A stretch of 41,281 nt of DNA from an uncultured Clostridia bacterium (GTDB lineage: Bacteria > Bacillota > Clostridia > Oscillospirales > Acutalibacteraceae): assembly GCA_937902305.1 (NCBI GenBank), contig CALDHV010000045.1, positions 1 to 41,281 on the forward strand, given 5' to 3'. Shown one piece after another: positions 8,303-16,278 of this stretch. A program made the position numbers and the translations under genes. The notes beneath the pieces are model-generated. The model was not told the DNA's origin. It saw nothing but the letters and a program-made list of their open reading frames with translations, and did no database searches. Numbering within the stretch: the stretch's first letter is position 1; every line of letters begins with the position of its first letter.

Positions 8303-9250
8303 TCATCCTACCGGCGGCTTGTCCGGCACATCGCCGACCGTTTCCTCCACGATGAAACGGGGACGCTGCTTGATCTCCTCATAAATGCAGGCGATATAAT
8401 ACCCGATGATGCCGATGCTGATCATCAGCACACTGCCGGTGAACAACTGCACCATGATGACGGTGGTAAATCCGACCGCCGCCGCTCCGACGATTTTATT
8501 ATACAGCGTCGAAATGCCCAGCACCAGCGAGAATACCAGCATCACGACCCCCAGCACCGTCACGATCTGCATCGGCGCGGTGGAAAATGAGGTCAGATTG
8601 GACAGCGCGTATTTGATGAGCGATTTCGGCGACCACTTCGACTGCCCCGCCGCACGCTCCTGCACCTCAAACTCGACCTGCGTCGTGCGGAATCCGATCC
8701 ACGAGGACAGCGCGCGGAAAAACGCTTTTTTCTCCTGCATATTGAGCAGGACATTCATCGCCTTGCGGTCAAGGAGCTTGAAATCCGATGCCCGCATCAT
8801 ATCAATGCCGGTCGCGTGGCTGATAAGCCCGTAAAAGCACTTGGCGGACACCTTGTAGGCAAAGCTTTCCCTGCCGCGATCCGCCTTGACCGCCTCGACC
8901 ACCTCATACCCCTGCTCCCATAGACGGTACATTTCGACGATTTTCTCGGGCGGGTGTTGCAGATCGCAGTCCATAATGACACAGCAGGCACCCTGTGCGT
9001 GGTACAGCCCGGCGAACATCGCCGACTCCTTCCCGAAATTGCGGGAAAAGCACACGCCCTTGACCGTGGGGTCGGCTTCGGCGGCGGCGACGATCGCCTC
9101 CCAGGTATGATCCTTGGAGCCGTCGTTGATAAATACGATCTCATACGGTATTTCCGCCGCCGTCAGAATATCCCGCACGACCGCGGCGGTGTGAGCGATA
9201 TTTTCTTCCTCATTGTAGGCGGGGATCACCAAAGACAGCAACTTTTCCAT
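8303..9250 (-). CDS. Family 2 glycosyltransferase, polyprenyl-phosphate type (GtrB/DPM1-like)
   Basis: 315 residues. The GT-A domain spans about 1-230: SLVIPAYNEEENI at 6-18, INDGSKDHT near 41-49, and the metal-binding MDCDLQHPPE (a DxD-like motif) near 93-102. Two C-terminal membrane helices (about 232-256 and 268-292) match the GtrB/Dpm1 layout. Such enzymes transfer a sugar from a nucleotide donor to undecaprenyl phosphate at the inner face of the membrane, for later modification of wall polymers or glycoproteins; donor and acceptor here are inferred. It has its own promoter just upstream. The stop at 8303 lies at the edge of the repeat patch. The gene is the last of the long minus-strand block. 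Confidence 0.9.
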   Translation of the reverse strand: MEKLLSLVIPAYNEEENIAHTAAVVRDILTAAEIPYEIVFINDGSKDHTWEAIVAAAEADPTVKGVCFSRNFGKESAMFAGLYHAQGACCVIMDCDLQHPPEKIVEMYRLWEQGYEVVEAVKADRGRESFAYKVSAKCFYGLISHATGIDMMRASDFKLLDRKAMNVLLNMQEKKAFFRALSSWIGFRTTQVEFEVQERAAGQSKWSPKSLIKYALSNLTSFSTAPMQIVTVLGVVMLVFSLVLGISTLYNKIVGAAAVGFTTVIMVQLFTGSVLMISIGIIGYYIACIYEEIKQRPRFIVEETVGDVPDKPPVG

Positions 9251-9273
9251 TTCTATCCCGTCCTTTCTTTTTC

Positions 9274-9302
9274 AGTATATCAAACCCGCGCCGGGTTTGC
9301 AA
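9274..9302 (-). promoter_or_regulatory. Promoter of the GT2 gene with palindromic spacer
   Basis: Minus strand TTGCAA (9302-9297), 17-base spacer, TATACT (9279-9274), about 24 bases before the ATG at 9250. The spacer and part of the -35 form an inverted repeat, CAAACCC (9281-9287) against GGGTTTG (9293-9299), which looks like a repressor-binding site lying between the two promoter hexamers. Confidence 0.7.
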
Positions 9303-9337
9303 GAGCGATTATCAAGAGAGCAGATGTTTCAAACCAA

Positions 9338-10039
9338 TCATTCCGGGACGTATAGTTCGAAATGACTATCCCGCAGGATGCGCACCAGCGTTTCATTGTC
9401 CGCGACGCGCTCCTCGGTCACGATGCCGTAGCGCGTTTCGGTCTCACCGACGTGGTCATCCGTCCCGGCACAGCACAGCAATCCGTTTTCCTCCGCGAAA
9501 GCCAGCGCGCGGCTGTTCTCCAGTTGGCTGTTATGGCGGTTGTCGGTCTCCACGCCGTCCAGATACTCCGGCGGCAGAGGATTCCACGGGTCGGGGATAT
9601 ACGCCCGCACGCGATACGGATGCGCCTGATACACCAGCCCGCCGGCATCGTGTACCAGCCCGCTCAAATACCGCAGATAACCGAGCCCGCCCTCCAGCTT
9701 CGCGTCGCGTAGCTCCGGATGGTCGTAGAAAAGCGCCGGCGTAATACCGTACAGCAGCACCTCCTTGCCGGGAAGAACGGTCTCCTCCATACCGAACAGC
9801 ACATCAAAGCCGCACCGTCTGCCCGCCTTGACCGCCTCGCAGTACGCCTCCTCATACGGGTAAACGAAATCCGCCCACGGCAGATTGCGGCGGATACCGG
9901 TATTGCCGTGGATGAAATGATTGGTCAGCACCATCCCCGCAAAGCCGCTCGCCCTGAGCGCATTCACCGCGCCGGCGGGGTCGATCTGACCGCAGTCGCT
10001 CGGGCCGGCGGTATGCTGGTGCATTTCATAAACAAACAT
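9338..10039 (-). CDS. PHP-domain metal-dependent phosphoesterase-like protein
   Basis: 233 residues. PHP-domain metal ligands are visible: EMHQHT at 5-10 (the HxH motif), GMEETV near 92, QAHPYR near 141 and the C-terminal GTDDHVG near 192-198. PHP proteins hydrolyse phosphate esters such as histidinol phosphate or small nucleotides; no specific substrate can be assigned. An in-frame GTG at 10045 overlaps the MATE stop, but AAGGAG is correctly spaced only from the ATG at 10039, so that start is chosen. The gene sits two bases after MATE and is probably translated from the same message. It ends 88 bp before the GT2 start, and the GT2 promoter lies in that gap. Confidence 0.85.
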   Translation of the reverse strand: MFVYEMHQHTAGPSDCGQIDPAGAVNALRASGFAGMVLTNHFIHGNTGIRRNLPWADFVYPYEEAYCEAVKAGRRCGFDVLFGMEETVLPGKEVLLYGITPALFYDHPELRDAKLEGGLGYLRYLSGLVHDAGGLVYQAHPYRVRAYIPDPWNPLPPEYLDGVETDNRHNSQLENSRALAFAEENGLLCCAGTDDHVGETETRYGIVTEERVADNETLVRILRDSHFELYVPE

Positions 10040-10041
10040 AG

Positions 10042-11409
10042 TCACTGCTCCTTATTTTGTGTCGAACGGGTCAGATTTTTCATCCAATCGTACCGACGGA
10101 TCTTAAAAAATGCCGGGATGCACTTAAGTATCTGGTCGGCCTTGAGGCACATAAATACCACGACCGGCGGAAACCCGGTCAGCAATGCCGCCACCGACAG
10201 CGGAATAACGATGCCGAAAATGTGGATAGCGTCGTTTTTCATCACAAATGACACATCGCCGCCCGATTTGACCAGTCCGAACAGGCACGCGCACTGGTAG
10301 CAGGTGCCGATGCAGGTCACGACCAGCACCGAAATGAACTGCCGCGCATAGCCCGCCGCCTCCTCGCTGATCTGATACAGCGAAATGAACGGGTCGCGCA
10401 TCGTAAAGAAGGTGGCGCTGGTCAGCAGACCCAGCCCCAAAAACAAAAGCTGGACGGTGCGGGCATACTCCTTGATGCGGGAAATATCCCCCGAGCCGAC
10501 GGTCTTGCCGATGACGATGCCTACCGCCCCGGAAAAGCCGTTCATCGCGACATACATCAGGTTATTCACCGTATTGGCAAGGCTGTTGCCGGTGATGACC
10601 GCCTCATTGAAGCGTCCGAGAATGATGCTGTTGGCAAGGAGATTGCTCCCCCACACCAGCTGTCCCGCCACGATCGGCAGACCGTAGCGGATAAAATCCC
10701 GCAACAGCGTGCGATCGATCGGGCGCAGGTCGGACAGCCGAAACCGTAGCCTTCGATCCACTACGCCGACATAGACGACCATGATCAGCGTTTCGGTGAT
10801 GCGGGCGATCAGTGTGGCGATCGCCGCGCCGCGCACCCCCATGGCGGGGAAGCCGAGCTTGCCGAAGATCAGCACATAGTTGAGCGCCACATCCACCACG
10901 AGGGAGGAAAGCGACACCCACAGCCCGATCAGCGCGACCTCGACCGAGCGCATCGACACGATCAGTGCCTGCGTGACGCAGAAGAAGAAAAACGACCAGC
11001 AAACGACGACGAGGTATTCCATCCCCTGCTCGATGACCCCCGGCTCGGAGGTGAAAATACGCAACACGAACCGCGGAAATGCCGCGCAGACCACCGTGAA
11101 CAGCGTACCCAGCCCGATCGAAAACCGCAGACCGATCGACACGATCCGGCGCACGCTATCCACCTCGCGCTTGCCCCAATACTGCGCCGCCAAAAGCAGA
11201 ATACCGCCCTCGATGCCGACGCTGATGACCTGCAGGACCGTCTGTATCTGGTTGCCGAGATACACGCCGCTGACGGCGCTGTCCCCCAGCGAGCCGATCA
11301 TCAGGTTGTCCGCCAGTCCGACCCCGTAGGTGATGAGATTTTGCAATATCATCGGGATCGCCAGTGCGAACAGCGATTTATAAAACATTTTATCCCGGGT
11401 CACAATCAC
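10042..11409 (-). CDS. MATE-family multidrug/sodium antiporter
   Basis: 455 residues with 12 hydrophobic segments, the size and layout of MATE (MatE domain twice) exporters. The first helix reads YKSLFALAIPMILQNL, a typical MATE opening, followed by a loop with DNLMIGSLGDSAV. MATE proteins expel cationic drugs or metabolites in exchange for Na+ or H+; substrate unknown. The start is taken as GTG at 11409, because AAAGGGG lies ten bases upstream and the reading V-T-R-D-K-x-F-Y-K fits relatives. An ATG at 11388 is a possible internal start. It overlaps the end of the upstream Gx gene by 20 bp, so translational coupling is likely. Na+ pumped out by the nearby Rnf complex could in principle drive it; that is inference. 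Confidence 0.9.
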   Translation of the reverse strand: MIVTRDKMFYKSLFALAIPMILQNLITYGVGLADNLMIGSLGDSAVSGVYLGNQIQTVLQVISVGIEGGILLLAAQYWGKREVDSVRRIVSIGLRFSIGLGTLFTVVCAAFPRFVLRIFTSEPGVIEQGMEYLVVVCWSFFFFCVTQALIVSMRSVEVALIGLWVSLSSLVVDVALNYVLIFGKLGFPAMGVRGAAIATLIARITETLIMVVYVGVVDRRLRFRLSDLRPIDRTLLRDFIRYGLPIVAGQLVWGSNLLANSIILGRFNEAVITGNSLANTVNNLMYVAMNGFSGAVGIVIGKTVGSGDISRIKEYARTVQLLFLGLGLLTSATFFTMRDPFISLYQISEEAAGYARQFISVLVVTCIGTCYQCACLFGLVKSGGDVSFVMKNDAIHIFGIVIPLSVAALLTGFPPVVVFMCLKADQILKCIPAFFKIRRYDWMKNLTRSTQNKEQ

Positions 11410-11914
11410 CGCCGGCTTGCCCCTTTCCCGTCGATCGGCGCTGTATCTGCGCCGCCAAAAAGCCGTTGAGCCCTCCGGTCAGCAGACCGACCGGGAGCAA
11501 AATCGGCAAATACCACGCCACCTGCACCGTTTGGAGCGCCGCCATTGCCGCCAGGATCTGACCGACATTGTGAAAAACGCCGCCCGCCATACTGACACCG
11601 TAGACGCTCAACCGCCCGGTGCGGCGGCAAAGCACCATCGCGGCGAAGCTCATCAGCCCGCCGCAAAAGCTGTAGATCATCGTCACGGGACTGCCGAAGG
11701 TCAGCCCCGCCAGCAATATCCGCACGCAGGAGATCCCCAGCGCGTGCCCGGCACCCAGCCGGTACAGCGCCACAACCACCACCAGATTGGCAAGCCCCAG
11801 CTTGATGCCCGGGATGCCGATCGGCAACGGGAACAGCGCCTCCAGATAGCTCAATACAAACGCGAGTGCTACCATCAGCCCGTAGAGGGCGACCCTGCCT
11901 TTCCCTTTCGACAT
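11390..11914 (-). CDS. Gx transporter family / Hpre_diP_synt_I membrane protein
   Basis: 174 residues with five or six hydrophobic segments. The start RVALYGLMVALAFVLSYLEALFPLP and the GIPGIKLGLANLVVVVAL segment (about 35-52) are hallmarks of Pfam Hpre_diP_synt_I proteins, also annotated as Gx transporters. They were once called heptaprenyl diphosphate synthase component I, but the fold resembles ECF-type substrate-binding membrane proteins. The gene is typically found beside NusG-domain-II, apbE and rnf genes, as here, so a role tied to redox cofactor or isoprenoid supply is suspected but not shown. GGGGAGG precedes the ATG at nine bases. It follows the NusG-II stop by four bases and overlaps MATE. 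Confidence 0.85.
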   Translation of the reverse strand: MSKGKGRVALYGLMVALAFVLSYLEALFPLPIGIPGIKLGLANLVVVVALYRLGAGHALGISCVRILLAGLTFGSPVTMIYSFCGGLMSFAAMVLCRRTGRLSVYGVSMAGGVFHNVGQILAAMAALQTVQVAWYLPILLPVGLLTGGLNGFLAAQIQRRSTGKGQAGGDCDPG

Positions 11915-11918
11915 CGCG

Positions 11919-12302
11919 TCACACCTCCCCGTCCACCGCCGGCTGACCGCCGACGACCGTCACCATGACCCGGTGCGGCAGACAGATGATGCTCTGCCCG
12001 GCGCGGGAAATCGCGTGCTGATGCACGCACAGCCGGTCGGGACAGTCCGCATCGGTGACGGTGGCTTGTCCGCCGCGGATGACCAGCGTGTTCACGCCGC
12101 CGTCCGCCCCGTGAATGGTATAGGTGCGCTCCTCGGCAAGCGGAAACCGCGCGACCACCGCGCCGTCCACCATCACCTGCACCGTCGTCCCGGCGCGGAA
12201 TACGGCAAACAGCATCGGTATCAGCACCAGCGCGACCGCGATAACGATCGCCGCCAGCACGGTATCTCCCCGTCGCCAGCGATACTCCGATTTGCGCGTC
12301 AT
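11919..12302 (-). CDS. NusG domain II-containing protein
   Basis: 127 residues. One N-terminal membrane helix (about 13-34) is followed by an exported NusG-domain-II fold of about 85 residues with the typical DCPDRLCVHQHAIS and IICLPHRVMV motifs; the two Cys and the His of the first motif and the Cys of the second are family-conserved. Despite its name it is not a transcription factor. These proteins travel with ApbE and Rnf/Nqr genes and probably assist an extracytoplasmic flavin or redox function; the biochemical role is not established. Its ATG overlaps the apbE stop by four bases, so the two are tightly coupled. Confidence 0.85.
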   Translation of the reverse strand: MTRKSEYRWRRGDTVLAAIVIAVALVLIPMLFAVFRAGTTVQVMVDGAVVARFPLAEERTYTIHGADGGVNTLVIRGGQATVTDADCPDRLCVHQHAISRAGQSIICLPHRVMVTVVGGQPAVDGEV

Positions 12303-13339
12303 AGCCCCGTTCCTTTCCCGTCAAAGCCCGGCGAATACCGCACAGTGCCGTCCGTAGTGACATACACCGCCGCGCCGTCAAAGTGCGCGAGTAGGGACAG
12401 CCCCTCCTCCACCGGCATCGAAAACAGCGCCGTGGACAGCACATCCGCCAGCGCGCTGTCGGCGCAGACAATGCTGACCGAGCGCATATACCGCGCGGGA
12501 TACAGTGTATCCTTATCAATGATATGTCCGTAGCGCACTCCGTCCACGGTGAAAAACCGCTGATAGTCGCCACTGGTCACAGCGGCGGCATCGCACAGCG
12601 ATACGGTATCCACATAGGTCTTTGCCGACGAGGTGTCGGGATTTTGTATGCCGACCGTAAACGGCTTATCGCCCGGTTTTTTCCCGATCGCGCGGATATT
12701 GCCGCCGATATTGAGCAGGGCGCTCGTCCAGCCGAGCGTATCGCGGGCGTATTCCGCCGCCCGCTCGGTCACATACCCCTTGGCGATCGCGCCGACATCC
12801 AGCCGCGCCAGCGGATCGGTGATCTGCACCGTCCCCGCCGCGCGGTCGATGATGAGACTGTCGATCGCCGTATGCGCCGCCGCCGCGTGCAGTGCCGCGT
12901 CATCCGGCAGGGTCGCGGCATCGGGATTTTCGGTCGCCGCCTCCCGGCACTCGTGCCACAGCACCAGCACCGACCCGAGCATGATATTCACCCGCCCGTC
13001 GGTCTGCCGGTAGGCATCCAGCCCGTAGGTCAGCAGGTCGATCAGCCGCGCGTCCACCGTGACCGGCTGTCCGGCGGCATCGTTGACCGCTTTGAGGTTC
13101 ACCAGCCCGTCATAGTCGTGGTAAATATCGCAGAGCTGATGATATTCGGTCAAAAACCGATGCAGCTCCTTTTCCTCGGCGGCAAACTGCGCGTCTGTCC
13201 TGCCATAGACCGTGATGGAGGAGGCGGTATCGAACAGCTCCCAGTAGTCCGCCGTATGCTTTTCCTGCGGCGCGGCGCAGCCGAACAAGCCCCCTGCCAT
13301 CAGCAGGCAGAGCGCGATACAGACGATCCGCTTGTTCAT
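12299..13339 (-). CDS. apbE: FAD:protein FMN transferase (ApbE), lipoprotein
   Basis: 346 residues. A lipoprotein signal (MNKRIVCIALCLLMAGGLFGC, lipid on Cys21) places it on the outer face of the membrane. The ApbE fold is clear: WELFDTASSITVYG near 33-46, DVGAIAKGYVTERAAEYA near 182-199, LNIGGNIRAIG near 212-222, HIIDKDTLYPA near 273-283 and SALADVLSTALFSM near 294-307, the last being the metal/FAD-binding end. It moves FMN from FAD onto a Thr of target proteins. The obvious targets lie in the same operon: RnfG Thr166 and RnfD Thr173. GGAGG is eight bases upstream of the ATG. The gene follows rnfB after an 85-bp gap containing a hairpin. Confidence 0.95.
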   Translation of the reverse strand: MNKRIVCIALCLLMAGGLFGCAAPQEKHTADYWELFDTASSITVYGRTDAQFAAEEKELHRFLTEYHQLCDIYHDYDGLVNLKAVNDAAGQPVTVDARLIDLLTYGLDAYRQTDGRVNIMLGSVLVLWHECREAATENPDAATLPDDAALHAAAAHTAIDSLIIDRAAGTVQITDPLARLDVGAIAKGYVTERAAEYARDTLGWTSALLNIGGNIRAIGKKPGDKPFTVGIQNPDTSSAKTYVDTVSLCDAAAVTSGDYQRFFTVDGVRYGHIIDKDTLYPARYMRSVSIVCADSALADVLSTALFSMPVEEGLSLLAHFDGAAVYVTTDGTVRYSPGFDGKGTGL

Positions 13340-13378
13340 TCACCGCACCTCCACAGAGCCGGACGGGCTACACGGGCA

Positions 13379-13415
13379 AACGCCGGGCGCACCGATACGG
13401 TGTGCGCCCGGCGTT
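13379..13415 (-). terminator. Intergenic hairpin between rnfB and apbE
   Basis: The perfect 14-bp arms AACGCCGGGCGCAC (13379-13392) and GTGCGCCCGGCGTT (13402-13415) form a strong stem ten bases past the rnfB stop. There is no real T-tract after it on the minus strand (GTTTGCCC), so it more likely protects or partly attenuates the rnf message than ends it completely. Confidence 0.55.
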
Positions 13416-13424
13416 GCTCTCTTA

Positions 13425-14219
13425 TTACAGTAATTCGATCACCTTGACCGGGCACTTGGACGCGCAGACACCGCATCCGGTGCAAAGCGTCTGATCCACC
13501 CGGGCAACATTGTTTTCGACCTTGATCGCCTCGCTCGGGCAGTTCTTTTGGCAGATACCGCACCCGATACAGCCCGCCGCGCACGCCGCCTTCACCGCTT
13601 TGCCGGCGGCATTGGAGGAACAGCGCACCGCGACCTTTGCGCTCTCCGGGCGCATCGCGATGAGGTGTTGCGGGCAAGCCTTGACACACTGACCGCATCC
13701 CTTACACAGCGCCGGATCGACCTGCGCGATGCCGTCCGCTATGCGGATCGCGTTTTCGGAGCAGACCGAGGCGCAGGTGCCGAAGCCGTAGCATCCGAAC
13801 GAGCACGCCTTGCCCGCGTGACCGGGCGCGACTGCCGCCTGGCGGCAATCGTTGGCACCGAAATAGTGATAATCAAGCTTTGCCTTGTCGCAGGTGCCGG
13901 CGCATTGCACATACGCCACCTGCCGCTCCGTCTCGGTCGCCTCGACACCCATTACGGCGGCGATGGCTTTGGCGGCATCATTGCCGCCGACCGGGCAGGC
14001 GTTGACCGGGGCCTCGCCCACGGCGATGGCTTTGGCAAGCGCGTCGCATCCGGCAAAGCCGCATCCGCCGCAGTTATTGCCGGGGAGCGCCCCGCGCACC
14101 GCGACCTCGCGCTCATCCGTTTGCACGGCAAAGATCTTGCCGATCACGCCGAGCAGAATACCGATCAGAATACTCAAACCGCCGATGATCGCAGCGGCGA
14201 TCAATATACCTTCTAACAT
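13425..14219 (-). CDS. rnfB: Rnf complex subunit B (iron-sulfur protein)
   Basis: 264 residues. An N-terminal membrane helix (about 4-28) is followed by the RnfB/Fe-S domain LPGNNCGGCGFAGC with Cys50, Cys53, Cys58 and Cys75. Ferredoxin-like Cys-rich motifs follow: FGCYGFGTCASVC, CKGCGQCVKACP, CIGCGICQKNCP and CTGCGVCASKCP near the end, enough for several [4Fe-4S] clusters. RnfB takes electrons from reduced ferredoxin and passes them into the membrane part of Rnf, which reduces NAD+ while exporting Na+ or H+. AAGGAGG is eight bases before the ATG at 14219; a GTG at 14228 is too close to it. It is the last rnf gene, separated from rnfA by 90 bp. Confidence 0.95.
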   Translation of the reverse strand: MLEGILIAAAIIGGLSILIGILLGVIGKIFAVQTDEREVAVRGALPGNNCGGCGFAGCDALAKAIAVGEAPVNACPVGGNDAAKAIAAVMGVEATETERQVAYVQCAGTCDKAKLDYHYFGANDCRQAAVAPGHAGKACSFGCYGFGTCASVCSENAIRIADGIAQVDPALCKGCGQCVKACPQHLIAMRPESAKVAVRCSSNAAGKAVKAACAAGCIGCGICQKNCPSEAIKVENNVARVDQTLCTGCGVCASKCPVKVIELL

Positions 14220-14309
14220 ATCGCGCACCTCCTTAGCCTAACAGGAATAATCCAAGCCCGGTTTGAGCTGGCGGATTTTCCGTTATGCTTTGTTAAAATA
14301 CTCGTGAAA

Positions 14310-14894
14310 TTAACCGAAATTCAGCCCGGAGAAACCGGAGAAGGCAATCGCCATCAACCCCGATGTCAGCAGGACGATCGGCATACCCCGGAAGGGCTTC
14401 GGCACGTCATTGTGCACCATTTTCTCCCGCAGACCCGCCATAATGATGATGGCGATGGCAAAGCCGAGCGCCGTGCCGAAGCCGGTGACAACGCTCATCA
14501 GCAGATCGTTGCCCTCCTCGACATTGGTAAGCGCCACGCCGAGCACGGCGCAGTTGGTGGTGATCAGCGGCAGATACACGCCGAGCGCGTTATACAGCGA
14601 CGGGGAGATCTTCTTGAGCACCATTTCCACCAGCTGGACCAGCGCCGCGATCACGAGAATGAACACGATGGTGTTCATATAGGTCAGGTTGAGTGCGACC
14701 AGCACATACTGATAGATCACGCTGGTCAACGCGGAGGACAGCGTGATGACGAAAATGACCGCGGCACCCATACCTGCCGCTGTTTTGACGCTTTTCGACA
14801 CGCCGAGGAACGGGCAAAGCCCGAGGAACTGGCTGAGGACCACGTTATTGATCAGCGCGGTCGTAAGCAAGGTCAGCAATAACACTCCGATCAT
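14310..14894 (-). CDS. rnfA: Rnf complex subunit A
   Basis: 194 residues, six membrane helices, normal RnfA length. The two family-conserved cysteines are present: LGLCPFLGVSK (Cys27) and TNCAVLGVAL (Cys115). In Rnf and Nqr structures the equivalent residues of the A and E (D and E in Nqr) subunits together hold an intramembrane [2Fe-2S] cluster. RnfA and RnfE are paralogues inserted in opposite orientations and form the ion-pumping core. Its ATG overlaps the rnfE stop by four bases (ATGA), so it is translated with rnfE. Confidence 0.95.
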   Translation of the reverse strand: MIGVLLLTLLTTALINNVVLSQFLGLCPFLGVSKSVKTAAGMGAAVIFVITLSSALTSVIYQYVLVALNLTYMNTIVFILVIAALVQLVEMVLKKISPSLYNALGVYLPLITTNCAVLGVALTNVEEGNDLLMSVVTGFGTALGFAIAIIIMAGLREKMVHNDVPKPFRGMPIVLLTSGLMAIAFSGFSGLNFG

Positions 14895-15709
14895 CGGTCA
14901 GCCCCTCCTTCCGTTGCGGCAACGGCTTCCTTGGCTTTTGCCGCCGCCTCCTTTGCCGCCTGCGCCTTTCTGGCTTTTTCCTCTGCCAGCAGGCGCTCCT
15001 TTTCGGCGGTCTGCTCATCGACGCGGGAGTGGTTCAGCGCCGCGGCGCATCCGGCACAGCCGGCGCAGTTGCCGCCGCACGCAAGCTCACTATCCGCCGC
15101 CGCGCCGGGATTTTTCTTCATTCTCAGCTTCGCCATCAGCGCATTGATGAACGCCAGCACAAAGAACGCGCCCGGTGCCATCACGATGATGCCGATCGGT
15201 ACATACGCGCTCGGCATAATCTTGACATCAAACACCGTGCCGTTGCCGAGCAGCTCCCGCACCGCACCGATGACCGTCAGCGAGCAGGTGAAGCCAAGCC
15301 CCATACCGATCCCGTCGAATACCGACAGGAACGCGTTATTTTTCGACGCATACGCCTCGGCGCGGCCGAGTATGATGCAGTTGACGACGATCAGCGGGAT
15401 GAAGATACCGAGCGACTCATACAAGCTCGGCACATACGCCTGAATGACCATCTGTATGATGGTGACGAACGACGCGATGACGACGATATACGCCGGCATA
15501 CGCACGCTGTCGGGGATGATCTTGCGCAGAAGCGAAATCATCAGATTGGACAGCACCAGCACCGCCGCGGTGGATAAGCCCATGCCGAGCCCGTTGCTTG
15601 CCTTGGTCGTGACCGCCAGAGTTGCGCACATTCCGAGCATCAACACAAAGGTGGGATTTTCCTTGATGACGCCGTTGAAAATGCGCTCAAATGCTTTCTT
15701 CAACATCAC
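14891..15709 (-). CDS. rnfE: Rnf complex subunit E with Cys-containing C-terminal extension
   Basis: 272 residues, about 65-70 more than a plain RnfE. Residues 1-198 are the normal six-helix subunit with the cluster cysteines GMCATLAVTT (Cys28) and VNCIILGRAEA (Cys111). The remainder is an added cytoplasmic tail: a short region with four closely spaced cysteines (CGGNCAGCAGC, Cys211, 215, 218 and 221), then an Ala/Lys/Glu-rich stretch (about 230-266) that should be a charged helix. The cysteine pattern suggests metal or Fe-S binding, which is inference. It works with RnfA as the ion-translocating core. Both ends overlap neighbours by four bases (rnfG stop, rnfA start). Confidence 0.93.
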   Translation of the reverse strand: MMLKKAFERIFNGVIKENPTFVLMLGMCATLAVTTKASNGLGMGLSTAAVLVLSNLMISLLRKIIPDSVRMPAYIVVIASFVTIIQMVIQAYVPSLYESLGIFIPLIVVNCIILGRAEAYASKNNAFLSVFDGIGMGLGFTCSLTVIGAVRELLGNGTVFDVKIMPSAYVPIGIIVMAPGAFFVLAFINALMAKLRMKKNPGAAADSELACGGNCAGCAGCAAALNHSRVDEQTAEKERLLAEEKARKAQAAKEAAAKAKEAVAATEGGADR

Positions 15710-16278
15710 GCGATCCCTCCCAACTCTTTGACAAAATCAATCGCCGCCTGCGTTTCCGCTTTCAGCGCCTTGGTCGTATAGGTCGCGCCGCTGATGCCGT
15801 CCAGCTCATCGGCGGAGGTTTTTCCGGGGAATTGCGCCGCAATATCGGCATCCTTGCACCGGGCACCGAAGCCGGCGGTCTCGCCACTGCAATCCAGCAC
15901 CGCATAGCCCGTGATCGTGCCGGCGGTGTCGATTCCGAGCGCGATCTTGACCTGTCCGCCGTAGCCCTTGGCGGACACGGTCAGCACATACCCGAGCGCC
16001 TCGCCCGCGGCATTCTTTGCCGTCAGCGCCTCCGCCACGGTGGGCGCGGGCTTGCCGGCGGCTTTTGCCTCGTTGAAGGCGGTGATCTTTTCGTCAATAC
16101 CGTCGATCGCATCAAAAGCAGTCGCCTCGGTCATCACCGATTTGTACGCCGCCTCCTTTGCCGCCGCCTGCGCCGCGGCGATCGGGTCTTTCGTCAACTG
16201 ATATACATACGAAAGCGCCACGCCCGCGACCAAGGTGATCGCCAACAGGATCAAGGTGTTTTTGATGATCTTTTTCAT
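15706..16278 (-). CDS. rnfG: Rnf complex subunit G (FMN-binding)
   Basis: 190 residues. One N-terminal membrane helix (about 5-25) anchors an extracytoplasmic FMN-binding domain. The flavinylation motif SGATYTTKAL is at 163-172, with FMN expected on Thr166 through a phosphoester bond made by ApbE, which is encoded downstream in the same cluster. The segment VLDCSGETAGFGARC near 127-141 is also typical. RnfG carries electrons on the outer side between RnfD and the membrane Fe-S centre. Start and stop codons each overlap neighbouring rnf genes in an ATGA arrangement. Confidence 0.95.
   Translation of the reverse strand: MKKIIKNTLILLAITLVAGVALSYVYQLTKDPIAAAQAAAKEAAYKSVMTEATAFDAIDGIDEKITAFNEAKAAGKPAPTVAEALTAKNAAGEALGYVLTVSAKGYGGQVKIALGIDTAGTITGYAVLDCSGETAGFGARCKDADIAAQFPGKTSADELDGISGATYTTKALKAETQAAIDFVKELGGIA

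Noticed and set aside
8266..8310. Tandem CGTCTATCGTCTAGCG-like units as a CRISPR remnant
   Set aside because: The units are short, imperfect and back-to-back with no spacers, and there are no cas genes nearby. It is a simple sequence repeat.
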